The notes below the pieces were generated by a model. That model made no database searches. It saw only the letters and a list, made by a program, of their open reading frames with translations, and had not been told where the DNA came from. 64,000 nucleotides of DNA. Source: Temnothorax longispinosus. Taxonomy: Eukaryota > Arthropoda > Insecta > Hymenoptera > Formicidae. The DNA is taken from contig NC_092363.1 of NCBI RefSeq assembly GCF_030848805.1, positions 11,762,886 to 11,826,885 on the forward strand, given 5' to 3'. Position 1 is the stretch's first letter, and each line of letters opens with the position of its first letter. Both the position numbers and the translations under genes were made by a program. Below are positions 1 through 7,784 of this stretch, piece by piece.

Positions 1-143
1 CTTGCATCAAAGTCCGTGGCGGCGCGACACAGAGCGTTGTCGCGCACGAAATTTCTCACTAATCCGCTCCACCAATAATGATAGGAAATGGTATTCGTCG
101 CGTCTTCGCGCTGCTCGAACAATCCAAATTTATTGATCGGCAT
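1..143 (-). CDS. Unknown protein, N-terminal part only (runs off left edge)
   Basis: An ATG on the minus strand (complement of 141-143) opens a frame that stays open for 47 codons to the window edge. The product starts MPINKFGLF and contains a Trp-rich stretch (YHYWWSGL) followed by a basic/acidic mix. It lies just upstream of, and on the same strand as, the DUF8207-like gene, with a 35-bp gap, and has the same CpG-rich base use as the other genes in this cluster. I do not recognise the family. Its position suggests it belongs to the virus-like gene set. Only the first part is visible, so length and domains cannot be judged. Confidence 0.5.
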   Translation of the reverse strand, partial: MPINKFGLFEQREDATNTISYHYWWSGLVRNFVRDNALCRAATDFDA

Positions 144-178
144 TTCGACACCGATTGAACGGATCGCTGTCGCACCGT

Positions 179-1327
179 TTAATTTACAATAATCCCAGCC
201 TCGCGAAGTTCCTCGATGATCGACATGATCTCATTGTCGTGGGCATTGTTGCCAGCTTGACGCGAAGCGTCGAGCAATCGCAAACGATCCACCAGCTCGT
301 TGGGGTCGTCCCAGTGCACGTAGTCGATCTTATTATCGGTTAGCGTCATCGCGCGAGGTGCGAATAATCCCTTTCCGGATTTTTTCTTCTTGGATTCGGT
401 CGACATCAACGGTGCGATTACCTGTGTATACTTGTATCCCACGTTGCCCTTTCGTCGCTCGTGAGGATCGTGCTTGTATTTATGAGCACTCGTTGCCAAC
501 AGTATGCTCTTGTACTTTTGCATATCGTCTTCCGTGTAGATATCGTAATCGGGTACTCTCTTGAAAATCAACTCGTAAATACCGGGTGTGCCGGCGTATC
601 GTACGCCGTCGATATAAATGTTATCCGTTTTGTCCACGTCAAAACGTTTATTACCAAGCATCAATTCATTCTTGCCGAGATAAACGCCGTACGCTATGTC
701 TATTGTTGGATAGGCGCTCAATACCTCTGCGATGTAAATTCGGCTCAGGGGACCCAAGTGATCTTGCAACGATTCTATAAACCATTCTCGACCCTTCGAC
801 GTTTGCAACCGCTTTTTAACGGTCGTCCCGATTGAGTCGTCCGTGGTTTCGAAAACATCCACGATTTTGAGAAATTCGGGACTTGTACTTTGCACGGTTT
901 GCGTCGGTGTAGAGGTTATCGGTGTAGAGGTTATCGGTGTAGCGGTTATCGGTAGTACAATCGATTGATTAGATTTATGCGGTGTCGATGACAGATCCGA
1001 CCAGGAGTCTAATCGTTTCTTCTTTCTCTTCGGTGTAGCATCCTCAACCTCCTCTTCGCGCTGTTGAACGGATAGCGGTTCGATTTTCACGTCAGCGTCG
1101 CTCTCCGTCGGCTCCTCTTTTTTCACCGCGATCAAGCTCGAGTTGTCGACGATCTTTTTCAACGGCTCGATGAGAGGTTTAAAGTGCGTGTCCAACTCAA
1201 TGTCCTTCTCGATCTTACCGGTCTTCAAAGCGCGAAGTTTCTTGCGAATTGAATTACTCGTTTTCGCAATATCTTTCACGATCTTCTCGCGTTCGCGAAT
1301 AGTCTCGCTCCCGTCGATCGCAGCCAT
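179..1327 (-). CDS. DUF8207-like virus/Polinton-associated protein
   Basis: The frame encodes 382 residues from an ATG at 1327. The N-terminal third is charged and predicted helical. Residues about 100-145 are a low-complexity Lys-rich and Ser/Thr/Pro-rich linker with repeated ITSTP units. The C-terminal half (about 170-330) is compact, with motifs such as YGVYLGKNELML, YIDGVRYAGTPGIYELI and YTEDDMQKYKSILLATSAHK. That pattern matches proteins annotated DUF8207 in arthropod genomes, often beside Polinton/adintovirus genes; this is recalled from general knowledge and was not searched. A Lys-rich stretch near the C-terminus could be nuclear-targeting. It is 49 bp downstream of the ATPase gene on the same strand. 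Function is unknown; a virion or DNA-associated role is inferred from context. Confidence 0.65.
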   Translation of the reverse strand: MAAIDGSETIREREKIVKDIAKTSNSIRKKLRALKTGKIEKDIELDTHFKPLIEPLKKIVDNSSLIAVKKEEPTESDADVKIEPLSVQQREEEVEDATPKRKKKRLDSWSDLSSTPHKSNQSIVLPITATPITSTPITSTPTQTVQSTSPEFLKIVDVFETTDDSIGTTVKKRLQTSKGREWFIESLQDHLGPLSRIYIAEVLSAYPTIDIAYGVYLGKNELMLGNKRFDVDKTDNIYIDGVRYAGTPGIYELIFKRVPDYDIYTEDDMQKYKSILLATSAHKYKHDPHERRKGNVGYKYTQVIAPLMSTESKKKKSGKGLFAPRAMTLTDNKIDYVHWDDPNELVDRLRLLDASRQAGNNAHDNEIMSIIEELREAGIIVN

Positions 1328-1376
1328 CGTGGGGGGAAAAAAATTATGCAGAGTGTCGATCTCTTTCTCCGTAACA

Positions 1377-2123
1377 CTAACGTTGTTTCACCTTCGACGA
1401 CGTATCGACGACGACTGACCGCTTTTGCGGTATCGCGAACACGTTAAATCCTTTTCTGTATCGCCCGTTCGAAAGCGCGCTGTCCTTGTCTATCACTACG
1501 AATCCGTACTTGCATTGCCAACAATCGTGACACAACGAGCAAAATTCATCGTACGACATGTCGGTATTTACATGATCATTGTACACGTGTTTCAAATTAG
1601 TACCATCCTGTTTGAATAGGATCAGCAGATTCGCGTTGTCGCGTATCAGATGTTTCGGTATTCTCGCGTACGTTTGACAGAGATAAAAGCAGTCGACGTT
1701 CGAGTGCCTGCCCATCGAGAAATACTCTCTCACAGTGTCTTGCTTATCGCACGCCACGTCGTCGAAGACGAATATCGAGTTCGGACACGCGTCGCTCGGT
1801 GGAATGACGTCACTGTTATTGGAGAAGGTGTAGTAGCCGATTTCGTCGATTGATGTCAATAAATTCTCCAGATATCGGTATTTCGGTTGTTGCAGCGATT
1901 TCGAGTACACGTACACGTTCTCGAAACGTACACCGTGCGGACTTTCCAACAAACTTATCAGAACGTTGGTTTTACCGCAATTCGAGGGACCGCAAATGAT
2001 CGCGCGTATAGTAGTCGGTAGCATCGTACCGTGTCTGCGCCTATCCACGTTGCCCTCCATCGACCGTGATCTGTCGTCGCAATTCGTCACGCGAATCGCT
2101 AACGGTTGCCGCACGAATCTCAT
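1377..2123 (-). CDS. FtsK/HerA-type (A32-like) genome packaging ATPase
   Basis: The frame encodes 248 residues from the first ATG (complement of 2121-2123); an upstream in-frame GTG is unlikely to be used in an animal genome. The Walker A motif GPSNCGKT lies near residue 45 and the Walker B motif SIFVFDDV near residue 125. Downstream are a sensor-like segment (FYLCQTYARIPKHLIRDN) and FKQDGTNLKHVYND. The order and length fit A32-like packaging ATPases of Polintons, adintoviruses and other double jelly-roll viruses, which pump DNA into capsids. Transcription probably starts at a TCAGTC initiator at 2148-2153 fed by the shared TATA box at 2178-2185. No lesions are seen. It differs strongly from the ATPase fragment in the second locus, so the two loci are different lineages. 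Confidence 0.85.
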   Translation of the reverse strand: MRFVRQPLAIRVTNCDDRSRSMEGNVDRRRHGTMLPTTIRAIICGPSNCGKTNVLISLLESPHGVRFENVYVYSKSLQQPKYRYLENLLTSIDEIGYYTFSNNSDVIPPSDACPNSIFVFDDVACDKQDTVREYFSMGRHSNVDCFYLCQTYARIPKHLIRDNANLLILFKQDGTNLKHVYNDHVNTDMSYDEFCSLCHDCWQCKYGFVVIDKDSALSNGRYRKGFNVFAIPQKRSVVVDTSSKVKQR

Positions 2124-2147
2124 TTTTTTTTTCCTCACACTTTGTAC

Positions 2148-2213
2148 GACTGAATCGAACTTTCTCGTTCGAACGTCTATTTATAGGTGCGCGACATCGC
2201 GAATCGCTCAGTC
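2148..2213. promoter_or_regulatory. Bidirectional core promoter: one TATA box, two initiators
   Basis: The octamer at 2178-2185 reads TATTTATA on plus and TATAAATA on minus. A TCAGTC arthropod initiator lies 23 bp away on the plus side (2208-2213), and another lies 25 bp away on the minus side (2148-2153). Both spacings are close to the normal TATA-Inr distance. The predicted starts sit about 10 bp before the plus ATG at 2220 and about 27 bp before the minus ATG at 2123. The near mirror symmetry suggests a single TBP site driving both arms of the cluster. Confidence 0.65.
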
Positions 2214-2219
2214 GCAAAG

Positions 2220-2519
2220 ATGTTCGTCCTGCTGTCGAGACCTTCGGACATTCGCGATTTTAGTGCCGAACAGCTGCAATTCGTACCGAAAGCCGTTCTA
2301 TTGCAAGTGTGCGGTGATCACGTCTACTATGTGTGGGATAAGCTTCCGCAGCATATAAAGGCGGATTTGGAGGTTCAGACCTATCGTCGCTGTGACGCAC
2401 ATTACAATCAACCGTGGCAGCGAACGCACATCGACGGTCCCGCGCCAATGATAAAGGATTGCGGCGAATGTCAACGAAAAAAATTAAAACAGGTAGAGGC
2501 CTGTTTAATCGCGCGATAG
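2220..2519 (+). CDS. Small conserved protein of the virus-like cluster
   Basis: The frame encodes 99 residues from an ATG at 2220, just downstream of a TCAGTC initiator. The protein contains VYYVWDKLPQHIKAD and YNQPWQRTHIDGPAP, followed by a CGEC pair. I have the impression of similar short proteins in other insect genomes, but I could not search. The Cys pair plus an earlier Cys/His could form a small metal site. Its last 52 bases overlap the start of the PLA2/protease gene in another frame, a compaction typical of viral genomes. No function can be given. Confidence 0.6.
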   Translation: MFVLLSRPSDIRDFSAEQLQFVPKAVLLQVCGDHVYYVWDKLPQHIKADLEVQTYRRCDAHYNQPWQRTHIDGPAPMIKDCGECQRKKLKQVEACLIAR

Positions 2520-3562
2520 GTGCACTTCCGTTCGAACTGCACATTCCCGGCTATCAGTATTGCGGTCCGGAAACTCGTTTGCGAGAACGATTGGCTAGAG
2601 GTGATCCGGGTGTAAATCCATTGGACGCGGCGTGTCGCGAGCACGACATATACTATTCGCGTAACAAAGGCCTCACCGAGAGACACGCGGCGGACGAGAT
2701 ACTCGCCGAAAGAGCGTTGGGACGCGTCATCGCGAGAGATTCGACTCTCGGAGAGAGAGCTGCCGCTACAGCCGTCTGGGCGGCCATGAAGGCTAAGACG
2801 AAGCTCGGAATGGGTTTGAAAATAAAGGCGAAGACAAAGGCGAAGACCCAGACGAAGATGAAGATGAAGAAAAGAGCGGATTCGAAAAAACGGATACTTC
2901 CGGCAGCGAAACGAGGCGGCGTATTGCCGATTCTACCGTTGTTGGGAGTTCTCGGTTCTCTGGCCGGCGGAGCGGCCGGAATTACAACGGCGATGAACGC
3001 TAGCAAAGCCGCGCGACGTCAGCTGGAAGAGACGCAACGTCACAATCGCGCCATAGAAGGTTGCGGACTTTATCTCGCTCCGTACAAATATGGACAAGGA
3101 TTGTATCTCGGCCCACACAAACGCGGGCGAGGAGTAGCGTTGAAGATTAAAAAAAAAAAAAAAACATCAAAGAAGACGTTGAATATGCCCACGGGTGTTA
3201 CGACTAACGTACAATTGAGTCGACTGGCAAGGCGAATGCGCGTACCGTTCTTCAGAGGTGTTTTCATGCGTGATTCGTTACCGATCGTCGATGGTATACG
3301 TCGAAACGAGAGCGGTATCGTGAATTTGGACGATGCAGCCGGCCCCGGTACTCATTGGGTAGCGTACGCCAAGAGGGGAGATCGAGTCGTATATTTCGAC
3401 AGTTTCGGCAATCTTCAACCACCGAAAGAACTGGTGCGATATTTCGGACCGAGCGTGACGAAAATTGAGTATAATCACACATCTTATCAGCGCTACGATC
3501 AGAGCATCTGTGGTCAGTTGTGCTTGCAATTTTTCCGGACGATCGATGACGATCGGCGTTAA
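2468..3562 (+). CDS. Phospholipase A2 / adenain-type cysteine protease fusion protein
   Basis: The frame encodes 364 residues from the first in-frame ATG at 2468. Residues about 25-85 are a parvovirus-type PLA2 domain: a Ca2+-loop region (YCGPET, 31-36) and the catalytic pair in CREHDIYY (His59, Asp60). Residues 103-142 are Lys-rich; 151-176 are a hydrophobic Gly/Ala-rich segment as in minor capsid proteins; 195-220 carry repeated LYLxPxK motifs. Residues 250-356 match an adenovirus-type protease: GTHWV (His296), VVYFDSFG (Asp311) and QSICGQLC (Gln345, Cys348). The PLA2 would open membranes during entry and the protease would mature capsid proteins; both roles are inferred from the families. 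A loop position that is usually Gly is Glu here, which may weaken the lipase. A run of A residues near 3150-3164 is frameshift-prone. The fusion is unusual and could instead mark a polyprotein. Confidence 0.8.
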   Translation: MSTKKIKTGRGLFNRAIGALPFELHIPGYQYCGPETRLRERLARGDPGVNPLDAACREHDIYYSRNKGLTERHAADEILAERALGRVIARDSTLGERAAATAVWAAMKAKTKLGMGLKIKAKTKAKTQTKMKMKKRADSKKRILPAAKRGGVLPILPLLGVLGSLAGGAAGITTAMNASKAARRQLEETQRHNRAIEGCGLYLAPYKYGQGLYLGPHKRGRGVALKIKKKKKTSKKTLNMPTGVTTNVQLSRLARRMRVPFFRGVFMRDSLPIVDGIRRNESGIVNLDDAAGPGTHWVAYAKRGDRVVYFDSFGNLQPPKELVRYFGPSVTKIEYNHTSYQRYDQSICGQLCLQFFRTIDDDRR

Positions 3563-3622
3563 TTTAAAACCTGACGACGCGCCGTGCGGAGACTCAGTGT
3601 TCGTCGACCAGCTTCCGCCGAT

Positions 3623-4420
3623 ATGTCTATAACGTTTACGCTGACCGGGAAGAGTAGCATCCTCGCGGAGCACTATTTTCCCGCCGTGGATCTGAGCGAC
3701 GGTGACTACGAGCTCGGTCTAACGTGTTTCGAGACTTATCACACGATTCCGAACGTGAATTCTTCGAATAATAAATTTTATTTCGACGAGGATGACACGG
3801 AAATTACGATTCCCGAGGGATCGTACGAGATACGAGCCATACACGAGTTTTTGAAACGTGAAATTTCACGTAAACGTCCGCGACGCGTGGTTCGTTCCAA
3901 CGACGATCGTCGTACGTCGATCGCGGATATCGCGCGAGAGGAGACCGTTCGCGCGAACGGCTACGAAGACGAGGTCGCGGAATACCCGATAGTGCTTCGC
4001 GCAAATTACAATACGATGAAGAGTGAGATCAAGTGCGCTTTCCGAGTGAATTTTAACAAACCGAACAACGTCGGATCGCTGCTGGGATTCTCGTCGACGC
4101 GTATATTGCAGCCGGGACAGTGGCACGAATCGGACGCACCGATTAATATTATCAACGTAAACATTATCCGCGTGGAGTGTAACGTGACCGCGGGTGCGTA
4201 CAGCAACGACAAACGTGTTCATACGATACACGAATTTTCACCGAGCGTACCACCGGGATATAAGATATCGGAAACGCCGGCGCAGATCATTTATCTGCCG
4301 ATCATCGCGCGGAGCGTTACAAATCTAACGATACGCGTCGCTGATCAAGACGGACGATTGCTCGATTTTCGAGGAGAAGAGATCACCGTCAGATTGCACG
4401 TACGACGGCGAGAGCGATAA
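3623..4420 (+). CDS. Penton-like (single jelly-roll) capsid protein
   Basis: The frame encodes 265 residues from an ATG at 3623, 60 bp after the protease fusion. The opening region (FTLTGKSSILAEHYFPAVD, then YELGLTCFETYHTIPNV) and the end (IIYLPIIARSVTNLTIRVAD followed by RGEEITVRLHV) parallel the layout of the penton relic at 39622-40573, including the closing pattern of a basic residue, a hydrophobic run and a final strand ending in LH. A beta-rich composition fits a jelly-roll vertex protein. It sits directly before the major-capsid-like gene. The tight spacing leaves no obvious promoter or poly(A) site, so it may be on a shared transcript. The assignment rests on layout similarity and is moderately sure. 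Confidence 0.6.
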   Translation: MSITFTLTGKSSILAEHYFPAVDLSDGDYELGLTCFETYHTIPNVNSSNNKFYFDEDDTEITIPEGSYEIRAIHEFLKREISRKRPRRVVRSNDDRRTSIADIAREETVRANGYEDEVAEYPIVLRANYNTMKSEIKCAFRVNFNKPNNVGSLLGFSSTRILQPGQWHESDAPINIINVNIIRVECNVTAGAYSNDKRVHTIHEFSPSVPPGYKISETPAQIIYLPIIARSVTNLTIRVADQDGRLLDFRGEEITVRLHVRRRER

Positions 4421-4465
4421 CGCGCCAGTGTATACGTGAGCGTGAGTGTACGCGCGACACATGAG

Positions 4466-4645
4466 ATGCTAGTGTTGAACGACTCGGAGCACGCGACAGA
4501 TAACAGTAATATCTTTACGGCTGCACCGATCGACGATATCGTCAAGTCGACATTCGGTGGCGTTAAACAAGCGACGAGAAAGAAGCTCAACGCGTCAAAC
4601 GTTAAGTTTTTACAATCTCTGGGATTCGCGGTGCAAAACATCTGA
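4466..4645 (+). CDS. Small unknown protein between penton and capsid genes
   Basis: The frame encodes 59 residues from an ATG at 4466; an earlier in-frame GTG gives a longer but unlikely product. The C-terminal half (ATRKKLNASNVKFLQSLGF) is basic and helical. The stop codon is followed by the next ATG after only 3 bases, which suggests coordinated expression with the capsid gene. No domain is recognised. The compact spacing, and the absence of stops in a gene-dense strip, are the main reasons to believe it is real. Confidence 0.5.
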   Translation: MLVLNDSEHATDNSNIFTAAPIDDIVKSTFGGVKQATRKKLNASNVKFLQSLGFAVQNI

Positions 4646-4648
4646 ACG

Positions 4649-5851
4649 ATGACTGAAATTCTCAACATCGGAAGCGAGCCGGTCTTTGACGATCGCATCG
4701 TCAAGATTGAGACTCACACGTACAACCCGTACGCCAACACAACGTTTGATTATAGCGACGAGATACGAATACCCATACAACAGCAGGATCTGTATACGTT
4801 GCCGTGCGAAAGTTTTCTCTACATCGAAGGAACATTGACGGTGACCAGAGCAGCCGACCAAGTCGATAATGTGGTATTGGGTACTAATTGCGTCGCGTTT
4901 ATGTTCGATGAGATTCGATACGAGCTCGACGGTATGGAGATTGATCGTTGCAGAAACGTAGGAATAACCAGCACGCTGAAGAACTACGTTACGGTATCGT
5001 CCGACAGAAGTGTGATCCTGCGAAACGCGGGCTGGGAACCACATAATAATCCGAACGGATATTTCAATTTCTGCGTACCGCTCAACTTGTTACTGGGATT
5101 TTGCGAGGATTACAAACGCGTGGTGATCAACGCTCGTCACGAATTGATCTTGATACGAGCGCGCAACGACAACAATTCCCTGGTGGGAAGTCTCGCGTTG
5201 GAGCCTACTATCAAAATACTCAAGATACAATGGCGAATGCCTCACGTGGTATTGAATGAGATCAACAAGCTGTCGATGCTGCGCGCCTTGGAAGACGGAC
5301 GATATCTAAGTATGGGTTTCCGTTCGTGGGATCTGTACGAGTATCCCCTGTTGCAGAACACGACCAAGCACTCGTGGGCCATTAAGACCGCGACTCAGCT
5401 CGAGAAACCGCGATACGTCGTCTTCGCTCTGCAGACGGGTCGGAAGAATGTCATGTCCGCCGACACAAGCCGATTCGACGACTGCAACTTGACCAACGTA
5501 AAACTCTATCTAAACTCGGAAGTTTATCCGTACGACGATCTGAATTTGGACTTTGGCAAACACTGATGGGCGATTCTGTACGATATGTATGCGCGTTTCT
5601 GCAAGGGCTACTACGGATACGAATATCTCGAGCCGAGTCTCACTGTCTCGACTTTTCTACGTAACGGCCCGTTCGTGATCATCGATTGCTCCCGCCAAAA
5701 CGAATCCGTCAAAAACGCCACCGTGGATGTCAGAATAGAATTCGACTGCATGGAGAATGTACCGCCGAATACCTCCGCGTACTGTCTCATCATACACGAC
5801 CGCGTGATTGAGTACAACCCGTTGACGAACGTGGTGCGCAAAATAGTCTGA
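4649..5851 (+). pseudogene. Major-capsid-like protein gene with one in-frame TGA
   Basis: The gene opens with ATG at 4649 and runs 305 codons to a TGA at 5564-5566. It then continues in exactly the same frame for 94 codons to a stop at 5849-5851, with no change in codon character. About 400 codons, a beta-rich sequence and a place right after the penton-like gene suggest a double jelly-roll major capsid protein. Motifs seen are TYNPYANTTFDYSDEIRIP, LYTLPCESFLYIEG and YLNSEVYPYDDLN. It is not obviously similar to the major capsid relic at 37640-38984, which is of the F54H12.2 type. The TGA is followed by TGG and lacks the CTA context favoured for readthrough, so a nonsense mutation is more likely than programmed readthrough. 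The family call is inference. Confidence 0.6.
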
Positions 5852-5950
5852 GTGTTCGCGGCAACGTCGACGTGAATATTATTTTCTCTCTCTTTCCATC
5901 ACTCTCCAATACCATTATTTAGAGGGGCAAGGGAAGGAGGGAGGGGGAAG

Positions 5951-5985
5951 TATAAATCAGAGTGTCGCGAGACGGTTCGCAGAGT
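5951..5985 (+). promoter_or_regulatory. TATA-type promoter for the exonuclease-like gene
   Basis: TATAAATCAG at 5951-5960 lies in a 200-bp non-coding gap and is followed 25-30 bp later by a CGCAGAG initiator-like site. The next ATG used by the gene is at 6049. A purine-rich tract (about 5922-5950) precedes it. Confidence 0.4.
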
Positions 5986-6048
5986 TGCATGTCATTCCTC
6001 TCGATTGACGCATCGACGAGGGAGATAGAGAGATAAAGAAATCTCGTC

Positions 6049-6579
6049 ATGTCCGTACCAACGTTCGTGGACCTGCAAGGATTCCTCGTCGGGATGAAAT
6101 TTGTCGTAAAGGAGGTGGCGGTGCTGAGAAAAGGTTGCGTTCTGACGCATCATATCTTTACGTACCCCATGCCGTGGAATCTCCTCACAAAATCGGACAA
6201 ATCGTGCGCTACCTGGTTGATTCACAATCACCATGGATTACGATGGGAAGACGGAAACGTACCGTACAGCATGGTGAAACGCCTGATTACGTCGGCCGTG
6301 CTTGGTATGGAAGAAGAAGAAGAAGAAGACGATGACGACGAGATGCCGACTCTCGTGTACGTCAAGGGATGCCAGAAACGAGAATGGCTGGTGGATCTGC
6401 TGGAGAATTATGCGCGAAAAAACCTAATCGTCGAGACTCTGGATGCGCATTACGAAGATATTGAATCTTTGAATAAACTAGATGACACCAATACTATGCG
6501 ATGCGGAAAACATGAAAAGAATTGCGCGTTACAAAATGTAATAAAACTATTTAATTGGTGGTCGCGCGCGACGCCATAA
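6049..6579 (+). CDS. DEDD exonuclease-like protein (family shared with second locus)
   Basis: The frame encodes 176 residues. The layout recalls the RNase H-like DEDDh exonucleases: an opening strand with Asp (FVDLQGF), a short strand-helix (FVVKEVAVL), a middle WLIHNHHGLRW, a strand and helix (LVYVKGCQKREWLVDLLE) where those enzymes read 'HNA..D...L', and a late KHEKNCALQNV where they read 'H.A..D'. Several canonical acidic residues are missing, so it may be a degenerate or non-catalytic version. A Glu/Asp block (about 88-97) is inserted. The pseudogene at 36748-37453 shows the same order of motifs in the other element, so the gene is a shared component. Two overlapping AATAAA signals follow at 6599-6608. 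The nuclease link is inference. Confidence 0.6.
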   Translation: MSVPTFVDLQGFLVGMKFVVKEVAVLRKGCVLTHHIFTYPMPWNLLTKSDKSCATWLIHNHHGLRWEDGNVPYSMVKRLITSAVLGMEEEEEEDDDDEMPTLVYVKGCQKREWLVDLLENYARKNLIVETLDAHYEDIESLNKLDDTNTMRCGKHEKNCALQNVIKLFNWWSRATP

Positions 6580-6598
6580 AGATTTGCGATCTTTTTTT

Positions 6599-6608
6599 AA
6601 TAAATAAA
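6599..6608 (+). terminator. Poly(A) signals after the exonuclease-like gene
   Basis: Two overlapping AATAAA hexamers lie 20 bp after the stop codon and are followed by a T-rich stretch, the expected arrangement for 3'-end formation in animals. Confidence 0.55.
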
Positions 6609-6873
6609 TTATATATAACTTTTTTATGTTTTATTTCTTACTCCTCCTCCCCTCCTCCATCATCACCGTTAGAGTAGGCTTTTCTTCCCTCTCTCCTAAA
6701 AAATCCACTGCGCAATTCTATAAACATTAATTCCCCCTCCCGCTTCCCCTTCCCCCACCACCACATTATTACTTTTTGGAGTTGTCGCGTATACTCGAGT
6801 AATTTCAAATGAGCAGTCTCGTCGCGATCGCTTGTACTGACGGACAACTTCTCAGAGCCTAGAGAGCGAAAAA
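6609..6873. other. Intergenic stretch, no gene seen
   Basis: This is a pyrimidine-rich, low-complexity stretch (repeats of CCTCC and CCCC). A minus-strand frame crosses it but consists of low-complexity residues and overlaps the next gene's first exon. It may hold the promoter of the spliced gene that follows; no clear TATA box is seen. Confidence 0.5.
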
Positions 6874-7672
6874 ATGTTCTCCTTTGAAGGATGCAACAGC
6901 AGCAGCAGCAACAACGGTGCAAAACGCGTGAATGCCGTGAATTATTACGTGCCGATTCACAACGTTGAAACTCAAACGTATGAGGCCAGATATGATAGAT
7001 AAGTTTTGTTTGAGAGAAAATTAACATATAGAGTCTCCCCCCAGTTTTTATATCTTTGCATATTGTAATACTTATGAAAAATACAAAAAACTAATTTCAT
7101 TTCTTTTATCCAGCATTTCGGGGGACCGTCGCGCAGTTCGCATACTCAGCAGACGATACGCGCTGACAGCTACGGGATACAAATTCCTCGAAATTGGCAT
7201 CAACGTGGGCCCACCGAGCTATGTGGAGATTGCCGTTGGAGATCATCGAGGAAAGGAACTGCTGTTGTCTCTCGAAACGTGGAAGGCACTCTACGAGCAA
7301 CGACGAAATATTCAGAATTTCTTTCGCAACGACTTCAAAGATGCCCATAGTTTTATAAACGTTGGACCGCTAACGGTGAGAGTTTGTACGTCGGTTAATA
7401 ACGTCAAACTCATACGTCTCGAATCTGTAAACGTACGCTTGATGATGACCGAATCGACGCTGCATCGTATGTTCGATCTCGATCGGTGCATCGAAGCGAG
7501 ATTCGATCGTTTGGTCAGAATCCTTGCGGCGGTCGATGCAAAATTTGCACAGTTCTCCGATATCGCGTCCACCGTGACGGATCCCAGGGAAGCGTCGAAT
7601 GCAATATACGCTAGCGATGCGTTCAATACGAATCAGCTCATCGATTGTGAGCTCGCAGCTTTAGTTTTTTAG
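6874..7672 (+). CDS. Spliced terminal gene of unknown function (two exons)
   Basis: Predicted exon 1 is 6874-6977 (ATG at 6874, Asn/Ser run). The intron 6978-7113 begins GTATGA and ends in a pyrimidine tract plus CAG. Exon 2 is 7114-7672. The phases match: exon 1 ends with two bases of a codon and exon 2 supplies the third. The product is 220 residues. Without splicing, the long downstream frame has no ATG near its start, which supports the intron. Exon 2 contains YVEIAVGDHRGKELLLSLE, a Val-rich strand region and a C-terminal helix around FDRLVRILAAVDAKF. A similar plan occurs in the gene at 54183-55025, which is also the last gene before repeats at its element's end. AATAAA lies at 7705-7710. 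Function is unknown. Confidence 0.55.
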
Positions 7673-7704
7673 CACGTAAGATATATTATGTAAAAGAAGA
7701 GTTA

Positions 7705-7710
7705 AATAAA
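7705..7710 (+). terminator. Poly(A) signal of the spliced terminal gene
   Basis: AATAAA lies 33 bp after the stop codon and is followed by a T run. Confidence 0.5.
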
Positions 7711-7784
7711 CAGGCTTTTTTTACACCCTAAAACGAATGATGTATTTTTCTTTTGCGTGCATGTCCTTCCCTATACCTAACTTT

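Noticed and set aside
461..835. Plus-strand frame over the DUF8207-like gene
   Set aside because: Antisense shadow of a long, well-formed minus-strand gene; no ATG context or domain.
5564..5566. Selenocysteine TGA in the capsid-like gene
   Set aside because: No selenoprotein context, and capsid proteins are not known to use selenocysteine; a nonsense mutation is simpler.
6638..7027. Minus-strand frame between the exonuclease-like and terminal genes
   Set aside because: Low-complexity (Cys, Gly and Glu runs) and overlaps the predicted first exon on the plus strand.
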